Shown here: piece by piece, positions 1 through 9,599 of the stretch
Layout: every line of letters begins with the position of its first letter
Numbering within the stretch: the first letter of the stretch is position 1
Assembly: GCF_002218065.1 (NCBI RefSeq)
Contig: NZ_BDUB01000001.1
Location: 383,567-447,566 of the forward strand
From: Nodularia sp. NIES-3585
GTDB taxonomy: Bacteria; Cyanobacteriota; Cyanobacteriia; Cyanobacteriales; Nostocaceae
Direction of reading: 5' to 3'
Length of the DNA: 64,000 nucleotides
The notes under the pieces: model-generated
The model's database searches: none
Told to the model about the DNA's origin: nothing
What the model saw: the letters and a program-made list of their open reading frames with translations, nothing else
Translations under genes and position numbers: made by a program

Positions 1-2
1 AT

Positions 3-296
3 TCCTTACTCTCTGTTTCCCGAACCCATCGTTTTCTTTGGCATCAGGTCAACGGTGTTACTGAGTCTATTAATTATGACTACCGCCAGCGCCAGCGTCG
101 CCAAGATATGAATCCCCAATATATGGAAAATGGTTCAATTTATATCTTTAAACCTTGGGTATTAAAAGAGTTAAATAACCGATTGGGGGGCATAATTTCT
201 ATGTTTGTCATGAGTGAAGAGCAAAGTTACGAAATAGATTCTTTAGAAGATTTTGAATATGTAGCTTTTTTAATGAATCAAGCACATAAATATTAA
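3..296 (+). CDS. C-terminal end of an acylneuraminate (nonulosonate) cytidylyltransferase, cut by window start
   Basis: The reading frame is open from base 3, so the gene starts upstream of the window and only about 97 C-terminal residues are seen. The visible part has the NeuA-type ending: an RRQDM stretch, then [20 protein letters not shown], then an EIDSLEDF segment near the end. Enzymes of this family activate sialic, legionaminic or pseudaminic acid with CTP to give CMP-nonulosonate in the cytoplasm. The NeuB-type synthase at 1201-3453 and the sialyltransferase-like protein at 3495-4652 support the same pathway. The CTP-binding N-terminus is outside the window, so the exact sugar cannot be told. 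Confidence 0.8.
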   Translation, partial: SLLSVSRTHRFLWHQVNGVTESINYDYRQRQRRQDMNPQYMENGSIYIFKPWVLKELNNRLGGIISMFVMSEEQSYEIDSLEDFEYVAFLMNQAHKY

Positions 297-451
297 CACG
301 ACGAAAAACATGATAAATTTATCAGATTTTGCCAAAACCTTTGAATATGAAAACGACTTCTACTTGTCATGAGATAAGGATGTAGTAACCAATAAAGTTC
401 CATTCTCCATGACACATTGCTACATTGTGCAAAATTAAAATATTATGATAA

Positions 452-1093
452 ATGTGTAATACAGACAAAATTTTTATCCATGCAGGTTGGAATAAAACAG
501 CAACAACATTTTTGCAAAGAAATCTTTTTGTAGCAATTTTTGGTGAGAGTCTAATCGGACCAAATACACAACTTAATGACCTACAAAGAAAATCACCAGA
601 TAAACCATTACTCATATCTGATGAGTCAATTTTAGGAGTAACAATCTTTAAACGACACTTTAGTCTCTTCCCCCGACAACACTTTATTTATAATTTCGAT
701 TTATTTAAGACCAATCCTAACATCTTGATAATGGAATTATTTTCTTTTATTGGAATTAATTTATCTGATTTAGATGCGCTTCTAGGGAAAGCAATGCACT
801 CCAATTCAGAAAATAGCAGTGTTGGTTATAAATCTGCATCAGCTCTGAGAGTTGTCAATAAATTTGTCTCGTCCCCTTTGTTTCCGAATAAACCTATCCC
901 AAAATCATTTTTTCGATTTATGGCATTGGGCAAAACTCCAAGAGAATTATTTCAGTCACTACCAAAGGAGAAAGTGAAACGGAGGCTTACTCAAAGTCTG
1001 TATGATTCACTCCGCGATAAGTTGGACTTGGACTGGAAAGCGATTGAAACAAGCTATGTCAATATATCTAATGTTAAATCTAACCCTAAATGA
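452..1093 (+). pseudogene. Sulfotransferase-family protein with probable internal deletion
   Basis: The 213-residue product starts with a sulfotransferase-like PAPS-binding loop (HAGWNKTATTFLQRNLF, residues 11-27). It later has a DESILG segment and an ELFSFIG stretch that in the family precedes the C-terminal helices. Between the residues around FPRQHF (about 75) and YNFDLFK (about 82) the central part expected of this family, with the 3'-phosphate-binding Arg/Ser region, seems to be missing, and the protein is shorter than the usual 270-300 residues. I infer an in-frame deletion of roughly 80-100 codons. It could still be expressed as a short protein. It lies between the cytidylyltransferase and the NeuB fusion, consistent with a lost glycan sulfation step. 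Confidence 0.55.
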
Positions 1094-1200
1094 TTTTGAA
1101 TATGTAGAATTTCTGTTGATTCAGTAGGAACATTTTTGTTAATATCCTGGACATTACCCCACTTAATTACTCTTAAAAAGGGAGAAACCTGGAAAATAAT

Positions 1201-3453
1201 ATGATCATAGATAAGAACTTATCTAAATATATTGTCTTTGCTGAAGACGATATCATCAACGCACTAAAAAAAATTAGCGATAACAAAAATCGCATTATCT
1301 TTTCAGTCACAGAATCCGGTGTTTTAGAAGGTGTCCTTACAGATGGAGACTTTCGCCGTTGGTTAGTGCAGCAAGATACCATTAATTTAAATCAACCAGT
1401 CTCTAAAATTTCTAACAAAAACTATAAATATGTTGATTACACAGAAGACCCGGCAAAGATTCAGGCTGACTTTTCTAAGGAAATTGAATTTATCCCGCTT
1501 TTAGATAAAAACCGTCATTTAGTAGCAGTTGCTTGCCGTAAGTCAGAAGGCATCCGCATTGGCAATTTTATCATTGATGCTCAATCTCCTACATTTGTAA
1601 TTGCTGAAATTGGCAATAATCACAACGGTAGTTTGGAACTAGCAAAACAGTTAATTGATGCAGCCATAACAGCAGGAGCCGACTGTGCCAAATTCCAAAT
1701 GCGGGATCTCAAATCTCTCTATAGCAATGCCGGCAATGCTAATGATGCCAGTGAGGATTTAGGTTCACAGTACACACTAGATTTACTATCACGCTTTCAA
1801 CTGACTTCCGCAGAATTTTTTGCAGCCTTTGACTATTGCCATTCTCAGGGAATTTTAGCTCTGTGTACTCCTTGGGATTTAGAAAGTTTGACTTTGCTAG
1901 AAGAATACGGGATGCAGGCTTACAAGGTTGCATCTGCTGATTTAACAAACCATGATCTTTTAACAGCCTTGGCGAAAACAGGTAAGCCATTGCTATGTTC
2001 CACAGGGATGGCGACAGAGCAAGAAATATCCGAAGCAGTGGCCTTACTCAAGCGATTGGGAGCCATGTATGTGCTACTTCACTGCAACTCAACCTATCCA
2101 GCCCCCTTTAAGGATGTTAACCTCAACTACATAGAGCGATTAAAAGAAATTGGCGACTGTCCCGTTGGTTACTCTGGACATGAGCGAGGAATTAATGTTG
2201 CGATCGCCTCTGTAGCCAAGGGTGCTAAGGTGATTGAAAAACACTTCACCCTAGACAAAACAATGGAAGGCAACGATCACAAAGTTAGCCTGTTACCAGA
2301 TGAGTTTCGCCTGATGGTGGAGGGGATTCGCCAAGTTGAGCAGTCCCTGGGGGAAAGTGGCGATCGCAAACTCAGCCAGGGTGAGTTAATGAACCGCGAA
2401 ACATTAGCCAAAAGCTTAGTGATTAATTGCAACCTGGAAGCTGGGGAAATGATCACCGCAGCCATGATTGAGGTGAAAAGCCCCGGTAAAGGTTTGCAGC
2501 CTAATCGCAAAGCTGAACTGATTGGTAAACGGACAAAACGAAACTTTAAAGCTGGTGATTTCTTCTACCCCAGCGATTTAGAATATGAACAAGTAAAAGC
2601 ACGAAATTACAATTTCAAACGTCCTTGGGGTTTACCTGTTCGCTATCATGATTTTCAGGCTCTCCTGGCTAAAACCAATCCATACCTGCTAGAGTTTCAC
2701 CTGAGTTACAAAGATTTAGAACAAGATATTAATCAATTTTTTGATCAACCCTGGGATTTAGATTTAGTAGTTCACGCGCCAGAATTATTTGCTGGTGATC
2801 ACTTGCTGGATCTCTGTTCGCAGAATGAAGCTTATCGTCAGCGTTCTATCGCTGAACTCCAGCGAGTAATTGAGATTACCCGAAAACTCACACCTTATTT
2901 TAAGCGGGCTGTTCGTCCCTGTATTGTCACCAATATCGGAGGCTTTACCTCAGATGCACCAATGGGGCGATCGCAACGAGAGCAACTTTATGAGTTACTG
3001 AGTGATAGCCTTTCCCAACTTGATGCTACAGGTGTTGAAGTCATTCCCCAAACCATGCCGCCATTTCCTTGGCACTTTGGTGGTCAGCGATATCATAACC
3101 TCTTCGTTGACCCCCAGGATACCGCCGACTTTTGCCGCAAACATGGGTATCGAGTCTGTTTAGATATATCACACTCTAAGTTGGCGTGTAATCACCATAA
3201 ATGGTCATTCAAAGAGTTTATTGAGCAAGTGGGGGCTTATGTAGCACATCTACATATTGCTGATTCTGAGGGTTCAGATGGTGAAGGCTTACAGATTAGT
3301 GAAGGTGAAATTGACTTTCCAGCTTTAGCGGAAGACTTAGAGAAGACTGCACCCAATGCGTCCTTTATCCCTGAAATTTGGCAGGGACATAAAAACGAAG
3401 GCGAAGGTTTTTGGATTGCATTAGAAAGATTAGAAACCTATTTTATTCGCTAA
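1201..3453 (+). CDS. Nonulosonate synthase fusion: CBS region + NeuB/SAF + sugar-isomerase-like barrel
   Basis: This 750-residue protein joins three parts. Residues 1-118 look like a CBS-domain pair (a VTESGVLEGVLTDGDFRR segment). Residues 121-460 are a NeuB synthase, with AEIGNNHNG (135-143), GYSGHE (323-328), EKHFTLD (346-352) and GNDHKVSLLP (from 357), followed by an antifreeze-like SAF domain (about 402-460). Residues 465-750 resemble a xylose-isomerase-type TIM barrel, with AVRPCIVTNIGG and CLDISHSK segments and late His/Glu residues. NeuB enzymes condense PEP with a hexosamine derivative to make nonulosonic acids. The CBS part may sense nucleotides and the last domain may act on the precursor sugar; both are inference. 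Canonical NeuB is only about 340-350 residues. ATG at 1201 fits the CBS start. Confidence 0.85.
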   Translation: MIIDKNLSKYIVFAEDDIINALKKISDNKNRIIFSVTESGVLEGVLTDGDFRRWLVQQDTINLNQPVSKISNKNYKYVDYTEDPAKIQADFSKEIEFIPLLDKNRHLVAVACRKSEGIRIGNFIIDAQSPTFVIAEIGNNHNGSLELAKQLIDAAITAGADCAKFQMRDLKSLYSNAGNANDASEDLGSQYTLDLLSRFQLTSAEFFAAFDYCHSQGILALCTPWDLESLTLLEEYGMQAYKVASADLTNHDLLTALAKTGKPLLCSTGMATEQEISEAVALLKRLGAMYVLLHCNSTYPAPFKDVNLNYIERLKEIGDCPVGYSGHERGINVAIASVAKGAKVIEKHFTLDKTMEGNDHKVSLLPDEFRLMVEGIRQVEQSLGESGDRKLSQGELMNRETLAKSLVINCNLEAGEMITAAMIEVKSPGKGLQPNRKAELIGKRTKRNFKAGDFFYPSDLEYEQVKARNYNFKRPWGLPVRYHDFQALLAKTNPYLLEFHLSYKDLEQDINQFFDQPWDLDLVVHAPELFAGDHLLDLCSQNEAYRQRSIAELQRVIEITRKLTPYFKRAVRPCIVTNIGGFTSDAPMGRSQREQLYELLSDSLSQLDATGVEVIPQTMPPFPWHFGGQRYHNLFVDPQDTADFCRKHGYRVCLDISHSKLACNHHKWSFKEFIEQVGAYVAHLHIADSEGSDGEGLQISEGEIDFPALAEDLEKTAPNASFIPEIWQGHKNEGEGFWIALERLETYFIR

Positions 3454-3494
3454 AAAATTAGACCTAAACGAAAATTAGAGGTAATCTAGATTTA

Positions 3495-4652
3495 ATGAAT
3501 CGTCTTATTGTTGCGAATGGAACTTGGCAGCTAATAGTAGTTACATCTGCTTTATCACAAGTGTCTAATCATACTTCTTCAGTTTTTGATGACTACCTTC
3601 TTTTGTATGCACCAGGTTTATCTAATGGTATGAAGAAGGTGATGCTGGACATAGCATCCTTAGCTTGGACATGGCGGAAAATTATTTGGGTAGATGATTT
3701 GCTATATAGCAATATTAGTGATTATTCAAACTTTGAAATTTTAGAAATATTACAAGCAATTAGAGAAAGAATTGGTATCAATATTATTCCAGAAATTTGG
3801 ATAGGTAAACTAACTGATCCAGCAGAAAAATTGATATTAGAAAGTTTTCCTAATGCAGAAATTTCAATATATGAAGATGGGTTACATACTTATGTTCCAC
3901 AAGAAGATTGGCGCTTAAATAAGCTTCAATTAATATTTAAACCAGGAATAGCTAAATACAAAATTCAAAAACGGATTCAAAATGCTAATATTTCTCATCG
4001 ACTCAAAAATTATGGTTTATGTCGCCAACATCTTGACCGTCTAACCAGATCATACTTATTATTGAAGAATATTTTACCTGTACCCCAGTATCTTGATTGT
4101 AAAATCATAAAAATCAAAAATGAATTCGTTTTCTTGACTATTAAAAATATCCGAGCAGGTATAAAGCTTGATTTATCTGAACAAATTAGCTCAAAATCTG
4201 AGAATTACGTTTTAGTAACAGGTCAATGTTTCGCTAGATGGGGATTAATGTCATGGGAACAAGAACTTAATATGTACTATAAAATTTTTAGTACTCTCCA
4301 AAAAAACAATTTAACTCCGCTTTGGAAAGAACATCCTAGAATTGATCAGCCTTTTTTTAAAGAACTGGCAAATCAGTTTCAAGAACTCCGTCCAGTAGAA
4401 TTTAATTTGCCAATATACTGGCCAATAGAAATGTTTATTGAAGAAATCAACTTGATTGCTTGTGTTTCCGCAACTTCAACATCTCTTTTTTATGTTCGAG
4501 ATATATTTGGCTTACAGTCATATACAGTAGCTCATGAACTATCTCACCTGTTTTCTGGAGATTTTGCCTACATCACAGAATTAGTAGCAAAGCATATACC
4601 TCAAATAAATTTGATGCCTGAAATGTTTAAAGAATCAATGAGAATCAGTTGA
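3495..4652 (+). CDS. Sialyltransferase/polysialyltransferase-like glycosyltransferase (GT-B)
   Basis: This 385-residue protein shows the features known from bacterial sialyl- and polysialyltransferases of the GT38/GT52 type: an acidic-Gly motif YEDGL (126-130), a His-Pro motif in KEHPR (278-282), and a Ser/Thr cluster SATSTS (325-330) that in this group contacts the CMP phosphate. No membrane segment is seen. It follows the NeuB fusion by 41 bases and precedes the next transferase by 3, so these are probably co-transcribed. The inferred role is transfer of a CMP-activated nonulosonic acid to a surface glycan. Whether it adds one residue or polymerises cannot be told. Confidence 0.65.
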   Translation: MNRLIVANGTWQLIVVTSALSQVSNHTSSVFDDYLLLYAPGLSNGMKKVMLDIASLAWTWRKIIWVDDLLYSNISDYSNFEILEILQAIRERIGINIIPEIWIGKLTDPAEKLILESFPNAEISIYEDGLHTYVPQEDWRLNKLQLIFKPGIAKYKIQKRIQNANISHRLKNYGLCRQHLDRLTRSYLLLKNILPVPQYLDCKIIKIKNEFVFLTIKNIRAGIKLDLSEQISSKSENYVLVTGQCFARWGLMSWEQELNMYYKIFSTLQKNNLTPLWKEHPRIDQPFFKELANQFQELRPVEFNLPIYWPIEMFIEEINLIACVSATSTSLFYVRDIFGLQSYTVAHELSHLFSGDFAYITELVAKHIPQINLMPEMFKESMRIS

Positions 4653-4655
4653 AAT

Positions 4656-5564
4656 ATGTCCATTAATTTGAGTGTAATTATATGTTCTCACAACCCTCGT
4701 CAGGACTACTTTTTAATAGTCTTAGATGCTTTGAAAAATCAAACACTATCTGTGAATATATGGGAATTACTTTTAATAGATAATGCAAGTGATAAATTGC
4801 TTGCCTCAGAAATTGATCTGAGTTGGCATCCTCACTCACGCCATATTCGTGAAGATGAACTCGGCTTAACTCCTGCTAGATTAAGAGGAATACGAGAAGC
4901 TAAAGCAGAAATATTAGTTTTTGTAGATGATGATAATGTTTTAGATGATGATTATTTAGAAATAGCTCTTAAAATTAGTAAAGATTACCCGTTTATTGGT
5001 GCTTGGGGTGGAAAAATTAGACCTGAATTTGAGGTTACGCCTCCAGATTGGACAAAACCTTACTGGAATTTGCTGGCAATTAGAGATTTCGAGAGCGATA
5101 GATGGTCAAATCTGATTCACCAAAATTATACAGTTCCTTGTGGAGCAGGACTGTGCATTCGTAGAGTTGTAGCAGAGAAATATAATGAATTATTATCTCA
5201 AGATGCTCAAAGAGCTAATTTAGATCGTAAAGGTAAGGTATTAACTTCCTGTGGTGATACAGATTTAGCACTGACAGCTTGTAAAATTGACTTGGGTACA
5301 GGCCAATTCACTGCTTTAGGATTAACCCATTTAATTCCAGCACAGCGTATAGAAGAAGATTATTTAATCAAATTAGTTCAAGGTATTGCTTATTCTAGTA
5401 CTATTTTGAAAGCACTGTGGGGAGAATATCCTAGCCAAGTAAGCAGAAGTCAAAAGCTATTTGAATTCTATATGCGGTTGCGTATGGACACAAAAAGTAG
5501 GCGTTTTTATGATGCATCAAGAGCAGGTAAAAACTTAGCTATCAAAAACATATCTAGTTGGTAA
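4656..5564 (+). CDS. Family 2 glycosyltransferase (GT-A)
   Basis: The 302-residue protein opens with the GT2 first strand (SVIICSHNPR) and carries the metal/nucleotide-binding acidic cluster FVDDDNVL around residues 89-96. A later CGDTDLAL stretch sits where the ED catalytic-base motif of GT2 enzymes usually lies. Such enzymes transfer a sugar from a nucleotide donor on the cytoplasmic face of the membrane. It starts 3 bases after the preceding gene, so it is probably in the same operon. The donor sugar and acceptor cannot be read from the sequence. Confidence 0.85.
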   Translation: MSINLSVIICSHNPRQDYFLIVLDALKNQTLSVNIWELLLIDNASDKLLASEIDLSWHPHSRHIREDELGLTPARLRGIREAKAEILVFVDDDNVLDDDYLEIALKISKDYPFIGAWGGKIRPEFEVTPPDWTKPYWNLLAIRDFESDRWSNLIHQNYTVPCGAGLCIRRVVAEKYNELLSQDAQRANLDRKGKVLTSCGDTDLALTACKIDLGTGQFTALGLTHLIPAQRIEEDYLIKLVQGIAYSSTILKALWGEYPSQVSRSQKLFEFYMRLRMDTKSRRFYDASRAGKNLAIKNISSW

Positions 5565-5615
5565 TTAACTAGTTTTACAAATCACCTAAAAATATTGTTA
5601 TTTAAAAAATAATTT

Positions 5616-6584
5616 ATGAATAATGAAATTCTCAGTGAAATAAATACTAACTCCAGTAAATTAATAAGTGATGTGACCTTTCCACGCATTACTATAATTA
5701 CTCCTAGCTATAATCAAGGGCATTTTATTGAAGAGACAATTCGCTCTGTAGTAACACAAGATTACCCTAACCTGGAATACATCATAATTGATGGTGGTAG
5801 CAAAGACAATACAGTTGAAATTATCCAGCAGTACGAAAAATTGATTACTTATTGGGTAAGTGAGCCTGATAATGGTCAAACTCATGCTATCAATAAAGGA
5901 CTGGCCAAAGCAACTGGGGAAATCATAGCTTATCTTAACAGCGACGATTATTATTTACCCGGTACATTATTTAAAGTTGCTGAATATTTTTGCCAATTCC
6001 CTGACACTGACTTGCTAAATGGAAGATGTCGTTATGTGAATGAGCAAGGTAAAAAAATAGGTGACCAGTTCGGTAATATAGAAAAGTTAGAAGAAATTTT
6101 AGATTTATGGGGTGTATGGTGGAGAAAACGCCAGTTTGTTCAGCCTGAAGTATTTTGGTCACGAAAAGCTACAGAAAAAGTAGGTTTTTTTAAAGAAGAA
6201 CTCAACTATGTGATGGATTATGACTACTGGTGCAGAATATTGCAAGTCAACGGAATTGTGGGTAAAATTGATGCTGAACTGACTTGTTTTAGATTTACAG
6301 CTACTCAAAAATCTAATCATAGTATCAAAGTAGCAGAAGAATTGCTCGGTGTTGTGCAGCCATTGCTGTGGAATAAGTCGCTAAAAATTTCCCTGATAAA
6401 ACGTCTCTTACTGCAAGGTAATTGGTTATATCAATCTATCTTTCTCAAAGAAGTAGAAAATTCTGTAATTCAGAGACATAACCAAGTAATGCGTTGGGTT
6501 AAATTATTTTTAATTGTGATGCGTTATCCAAAACTAATTTTTGCTTCTAGTTTTTATAAAAGAGTTTATCAAATCTTATTGTAG
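5616..6584 (+). CDS. Family 2 glycosyltransferase (GT-A)
   Basis: The 322-residue product has the GT2 start RITIITPSYNQGHFIEETI (from residue 24), the IIDGGSKDNT nucleotide-binding segment, a YLNSDDYY metal-binding motif (108-111 core) and a DYDYW segment typical of the catalytic-base region. It is probably a cytoplasmic sugar transferase of the glycan island. The 51-base gap before it is AT-rich. The NSDD variant is common in this GT2 subgroup; the sugar is unknown. Confidence 0.85.
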   Translation: MNNEILSEINTNSSKLISDVTFPRITIITPSYNQGHFIEETIRSVVTQDYPNLEYIIIDGGSKDNTVEIIQQYEKLITYWVSEPDNGQTHAINKGLAKATGEIIAYLNSDDYYLPGTLFKVAEYFCQFPDTDLLNGRCRYVNEQGKKIGDQFGNIEKLEEILDLWGVWWRKRQFVQPEVFWSRKATEKVGFFKEELNYVMDYDYWCRILQVNGIVGKIDAELTCFRFTATQKSNHSIKVAEELLGVVQPLLWNKSLKISLIKRLLLQGNWLYQSIFLKEVENSVIQRHNQVMRWVKLFLIVMRYPKLIFASSFYKRVYQILL

Positions 6585-6642
6585 TCTTTCTGGATAAAAT
6601 TAATTTTTGTGTTCGCGTAGTAAAAATTTAAGGTTTTGAATT

Positions 6643-7545
6643 ATGCTCATAGGTTCCCTTGTCCTGAATTTACAGCAAAAGTATAAACATGGGCTACATA
6701 CTGCTTATTACAGAGATATTGTAAGACAGCAAATATTAGATTCTAATCCCATTAGAAATTGCTCTGATTACACTTGTGAAATTCATGTCTTGACTTCTGC
6801 TAACGATTGGCTCAATTTAGTCTGGGCTTTAAAGACTTTTTACCATTTTTCCCAACGTCAATATCCTTTATGTATTCATGATGATGGAACTCTAACACAG
6901 GAAAACATCACAACTTTACGGTATCATTTTCCAGATGCGCGGATTATTGACAGAAAACAAGCCGACGAAAAGGTTTTACCATTACTATCATCTTATCCTC
7001 GGTGTTTGGACTTTCGCAAAACTAATCAGCTCTCACCCAAGGTATTTGATTTTGCTGCATATTTGGAGAGCGATCGCCTGTTGCTACTAGACAGCGATAT
7101 CTTATTTTTCCAAGCACCCACAGAATTACTCAACCGCATCGAAAACCCAGACTATCAATTCAATACACTTAACGCTGATGTGGCTAGCGCCTACACTGTA
7201 GAACCAGAAGCTGTCAAAAACCATTTAGGCTTTGATTTAGCTGCAAGAGTCAATTCTGGGTTGGGGCTAATTCACAAGCGATCGCTATCTTTTGATTGGA
7301 TAGAAGAATTTTTGGGACTTCCTGATATTATTGGACATTTCTGGCGAATTGAGCAGACACTTTATGCTTTGTGCAGTTCGCGCTTTGGTGTAGAACTGTT
7401 ACCCCCAGCTTACGATGTTCATTTAGAAGGTAGTATTAACGGTTCACCCTCTCGCCATTATGTTGGCAAAATCAGACACTTGATGTATAGCGAGGGGATT
7501 CGGCATCTCGTGCAGAATAATTTCCTGAAGGAGTTGCAAAAATGA
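6643..7545 (+). CDS. DxD-type glycosyltransferase, family not assigned
   Basis: The 300-residue protein has a clear LLLLDSDILFF segment (DSD at 150-152), the DxD motif of GT-A transferases, preceded by a fold compatible with GT8-like enzymes. An ESDRLLLLDSD context and an asparagine-rich region (NTLNADVAS) follow. The stop overlaps the start of the next gene by 4 bases (ATGA), so translation is likely coupled. A 140-bp piece of this gene (7302-7441) recurs as a broken fragment at 20851-20990. I could not identify the donor sugar. Confidence 0.7.
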   Translation: MLIGSLVLNLQQKYKHGLHTAYYRDIVRQQILDSNPIRNCSDYTCEIHVLTSANDWLNLVWALKTFYHFSQRQYPLCIHDDGTLTQENITTLRYHFPDARIIDRKQADEKVLPLLSSYPRCLDFRKTNQLSPKVFDFAAYLESDRLLLLDSDILFFQAPTELLNRIENPDYQFNTLNADVASAYTVEPEAVKNHLGFDLAARVNSGLGLIHKRSLSFDWIEEFLGLPDIIGHFWRIEQTLYALCSSRFGVELLPPAYDVHLEGSINGSPSRHYVGKIRHLMYSEGIRHLVQNNFLKELQK

Positions 7546-8639
7546 ATAATAATACTCCTTCATCAGAAACTTTAAGAGTTTTGATCATGCCCGATTATCG
7601 CATTGATAACCCCTATCAACAACTCTTAGCTAAAGCATTAACAAGTGAAGGAGTGGAGGTATTATTTCCCTTTGGCTATCGTCGGGTATTCCCTATTTTG
7701 AGAGCTATTAAAACTCAGGAAAATAAGATAGATGTATTACATCTTCATTGGTTAAGTCCCTACATCAAAGGAAGAAATAAATTTACTAAATCAATCTATG
7801 CCATTAAATTTGTAATTGATATTGTACTTACTAAGTGGATAGGCGTAAAAGTAGTTTGGACTGTTCATAATTATACTGCTCACAATTCCCAGTTTCCAGG
7901 TTTAGAACATTGGACTCAACAAAATTTACTAAAACTAGCAGACCGGATTATTTTTCATAATATTTCTGCGTTAAAAGATTTTTCTCAAACTTATCAGGTT
8001 GACAAATCAAAAACGGAGGTTATTCCTCACGGACACTATCGAGAAGTTTACAAAAGTCCAATTGACAAATTAGTAGCAAGGAAAGCTTTAAGTCTTCCTC
8101 TATCTGGGCGCATTTATCTAAACTTAGGTATGTTGCGACCATACAAAGGAATTGAACGTTTATTGCAAGTCTGGCGAGAAAATAAGAATAAGAATTTGCT
8201 CGGAGAAAGTACCCTATTAATAGCCGGACAAGCTTTGGATCAAGACTACGGACAAAAGCTAGCCAACCAAGCATCTGAGACAGAAGGAGTGATTCTGCAC
8301 ACAAATTTTATAGCAGATGAACGCCTACATCTTTTTTTTAGTGCAGCTGATGTTGTCGTGCTTCCCTTTGACCGGATTTTAACTTCGGGTAGTCTGATTT
8401 TGGCAATGTCCTATGACAAACCAATTATCGCTCCCCGTACTGGTAGTATTGTGGAAACCTTGGGTACTGCTGATTGGTTATTGTATGAGCCAGGAGATAA
8501 TCAAGGCTTATTGCACGCCCTTAAAGAAAGTACACAAATAGACTTAGATGCATTAAGTCAGCTAATTAAACAAGAGTGCGATCGCCTGGATTGGGACAAA
8601 ATAGGACAATCAACTCAGCAAATTTACCATAAATTTTAA
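7542..8639 (+). CDS. Family 4-like glycosyltransferase (GT-B)
   Basis: The 365-residue product has two Rossmann-like halves. The N-terminal half holds HLHWLSPY and VVWTVHNYTAHN (acceptor side). The C-terminal half holds LNLGMLRPYKGIERLL and AADVVVLPFDRILTSGSLILAM, where a GT4 enzyme normally has its EX7E motif; here the second half of that motif is not canonical. It starts 4 bases inside the preceding gene. The role is probably retaining sugar transfer during polysaccharide assembly. Confidence 0.8.
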   Translation: MNNNTPSSETLRVLIMPDYRIDNPYQQLLAKALTSEGVEVLFPFGYRRVFPILRAIKTQENKIDVLHLHWLSPYIKGRNKFTKSIYAIKFVIDIVLTKWIGVKVVWTVHNYTAHNSQFPGLEHWTQQNLLKLADRIIFHNISALKDFSQTYQVDKSKTEVIPHGHYREVYKSPIDKLVARKALSLPLSGRIYLNLGMLRPYKGIERLLQVWRENKNKNLLGESTLLIAGQALDQDYGQKLANQASETEGVILHTNFIADERLHLFFSAADVVVLPFDRILTSGSLILAMSYDKPIIAPRTGSIVETLGTADWLLYEPGDNQGLLHALKESTQIDLDALSQLIKQECDRLDWDKIGQSTQQIYHKF

Positions 8640-8657
8640 TTTTGCGTTTCTATTTAT

Positions 8658-9599
8658 ATGACTAAAGTTAGTATTCTAATTCCCTGCTATAATGCTGAAA
8701 AATGGATTAAGCAGTGTATTGAAAGTGCTTTAAATCAAACGTATGCCGATAAAGAGGTAATTGTTGTAGATGATGGTTCTACAGATGGAAGTTTAGAACT
8801 AATTAGAAGTTTTGGAAATTTAATTCATTGGGAAACAGGAGAAAATCTCGGTGGGAATGCTGCACGCAATCGTTTATTAAAACTAAGTACAGGTGAATGG
8901 TTACAATATTTAGATGCAGATGATTATTTACTCCCTACCAAGATTGAACAACAAGTTAATTTTTTGGATCTTGTTCCCAGTGCAGATATAATTTACAGTC
9001 CCAGTATTCTTGAGTATTGGGAAATAGAAATGGTGAAACAAGAAATTTTGCCGATTTCTGAACCTCACGATCCTTGGATTTTATTAGCTCGTTGGTACTT
9101 ACCTCAAACAGGTAGTCCTCTCTGGAGAAAACAGGCTTTTTTAGATGTGGGAGGGTGGAAAGCTGCTCAACCAGTCTGTCAAGAACATGAGTTGTATTTA
9201 CGACTTCTTAAAGCTGGGAAAAGATTTGAATATTGTCATGAATCTGGTTCAGTTTATAGACAGTGGAGTGAATCAACAGTCTGTAAAAAAGATAAAACAT
9301 TAACATATCAGCATCGTTTAAAAATTACAGATGATTTGGAATCACATTTAAAATTAATTGATGAAATTAATAATGAGCGTTTATATGCTATTAATAAATC
9401 AAGATTTGAATGTGCTAGGATGATTTGGTTGTTCAATGCGGATTGGGCTAAAAGTATCATCAAAAAAATCCATGATTCAGACCCTGATTTTAAACTGTCA
9501 AGCTCTACAGCGCCCCGACTTTATCAAAAAATATACCATTTTTGGGGATTTGAAGCAGCTGAAAGAACTGCCAAACTGAAAAGGCAACTACTGACATAA
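8658..9599 (+). CDS. Family 2 glycosyltransferase (GT-A)
   Basis: The 313-residue protein starts with VSILIPCYNAEKWIKQCIES, has VVDDGSTDGS (37-46) and a LDADDYLL motif (DADD 86-89), all typical of GT2. A QEHELYLRLL stretch fits the catalytic-base region. It ends one base before the ATG of the sulfotransferase gene, so the two may be co-translated. The donor and acceptor are unknown. Confidence 0.87.
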   Translation: MTKVSILIPCYNAEKWIKQCIESALNQTYADKEVIVVDDGSTDGSLELIRSFGNLIHWETGENLGGNAARNRLLKLSTGEWLQYLDADDYLLPTKIEQQVNFLDLVPSADIIYSPSILEYWEIEMVKQEILPISEPHDPWILLARWYLPQTGSPLWRKQAFLDVGGWKAAQPVCQEHELYLRLLKAGKRFEYCHESGSVYRQWSESTVCKKDKTLTYQHRLKITDDLESHLKLIDEINNERLYAINKSRFECARMIWLFNADWAKSIIKKIHDSDPDFKLSSSTAPRLYQKIYHFWGFEAAERTAKLKRQLLT

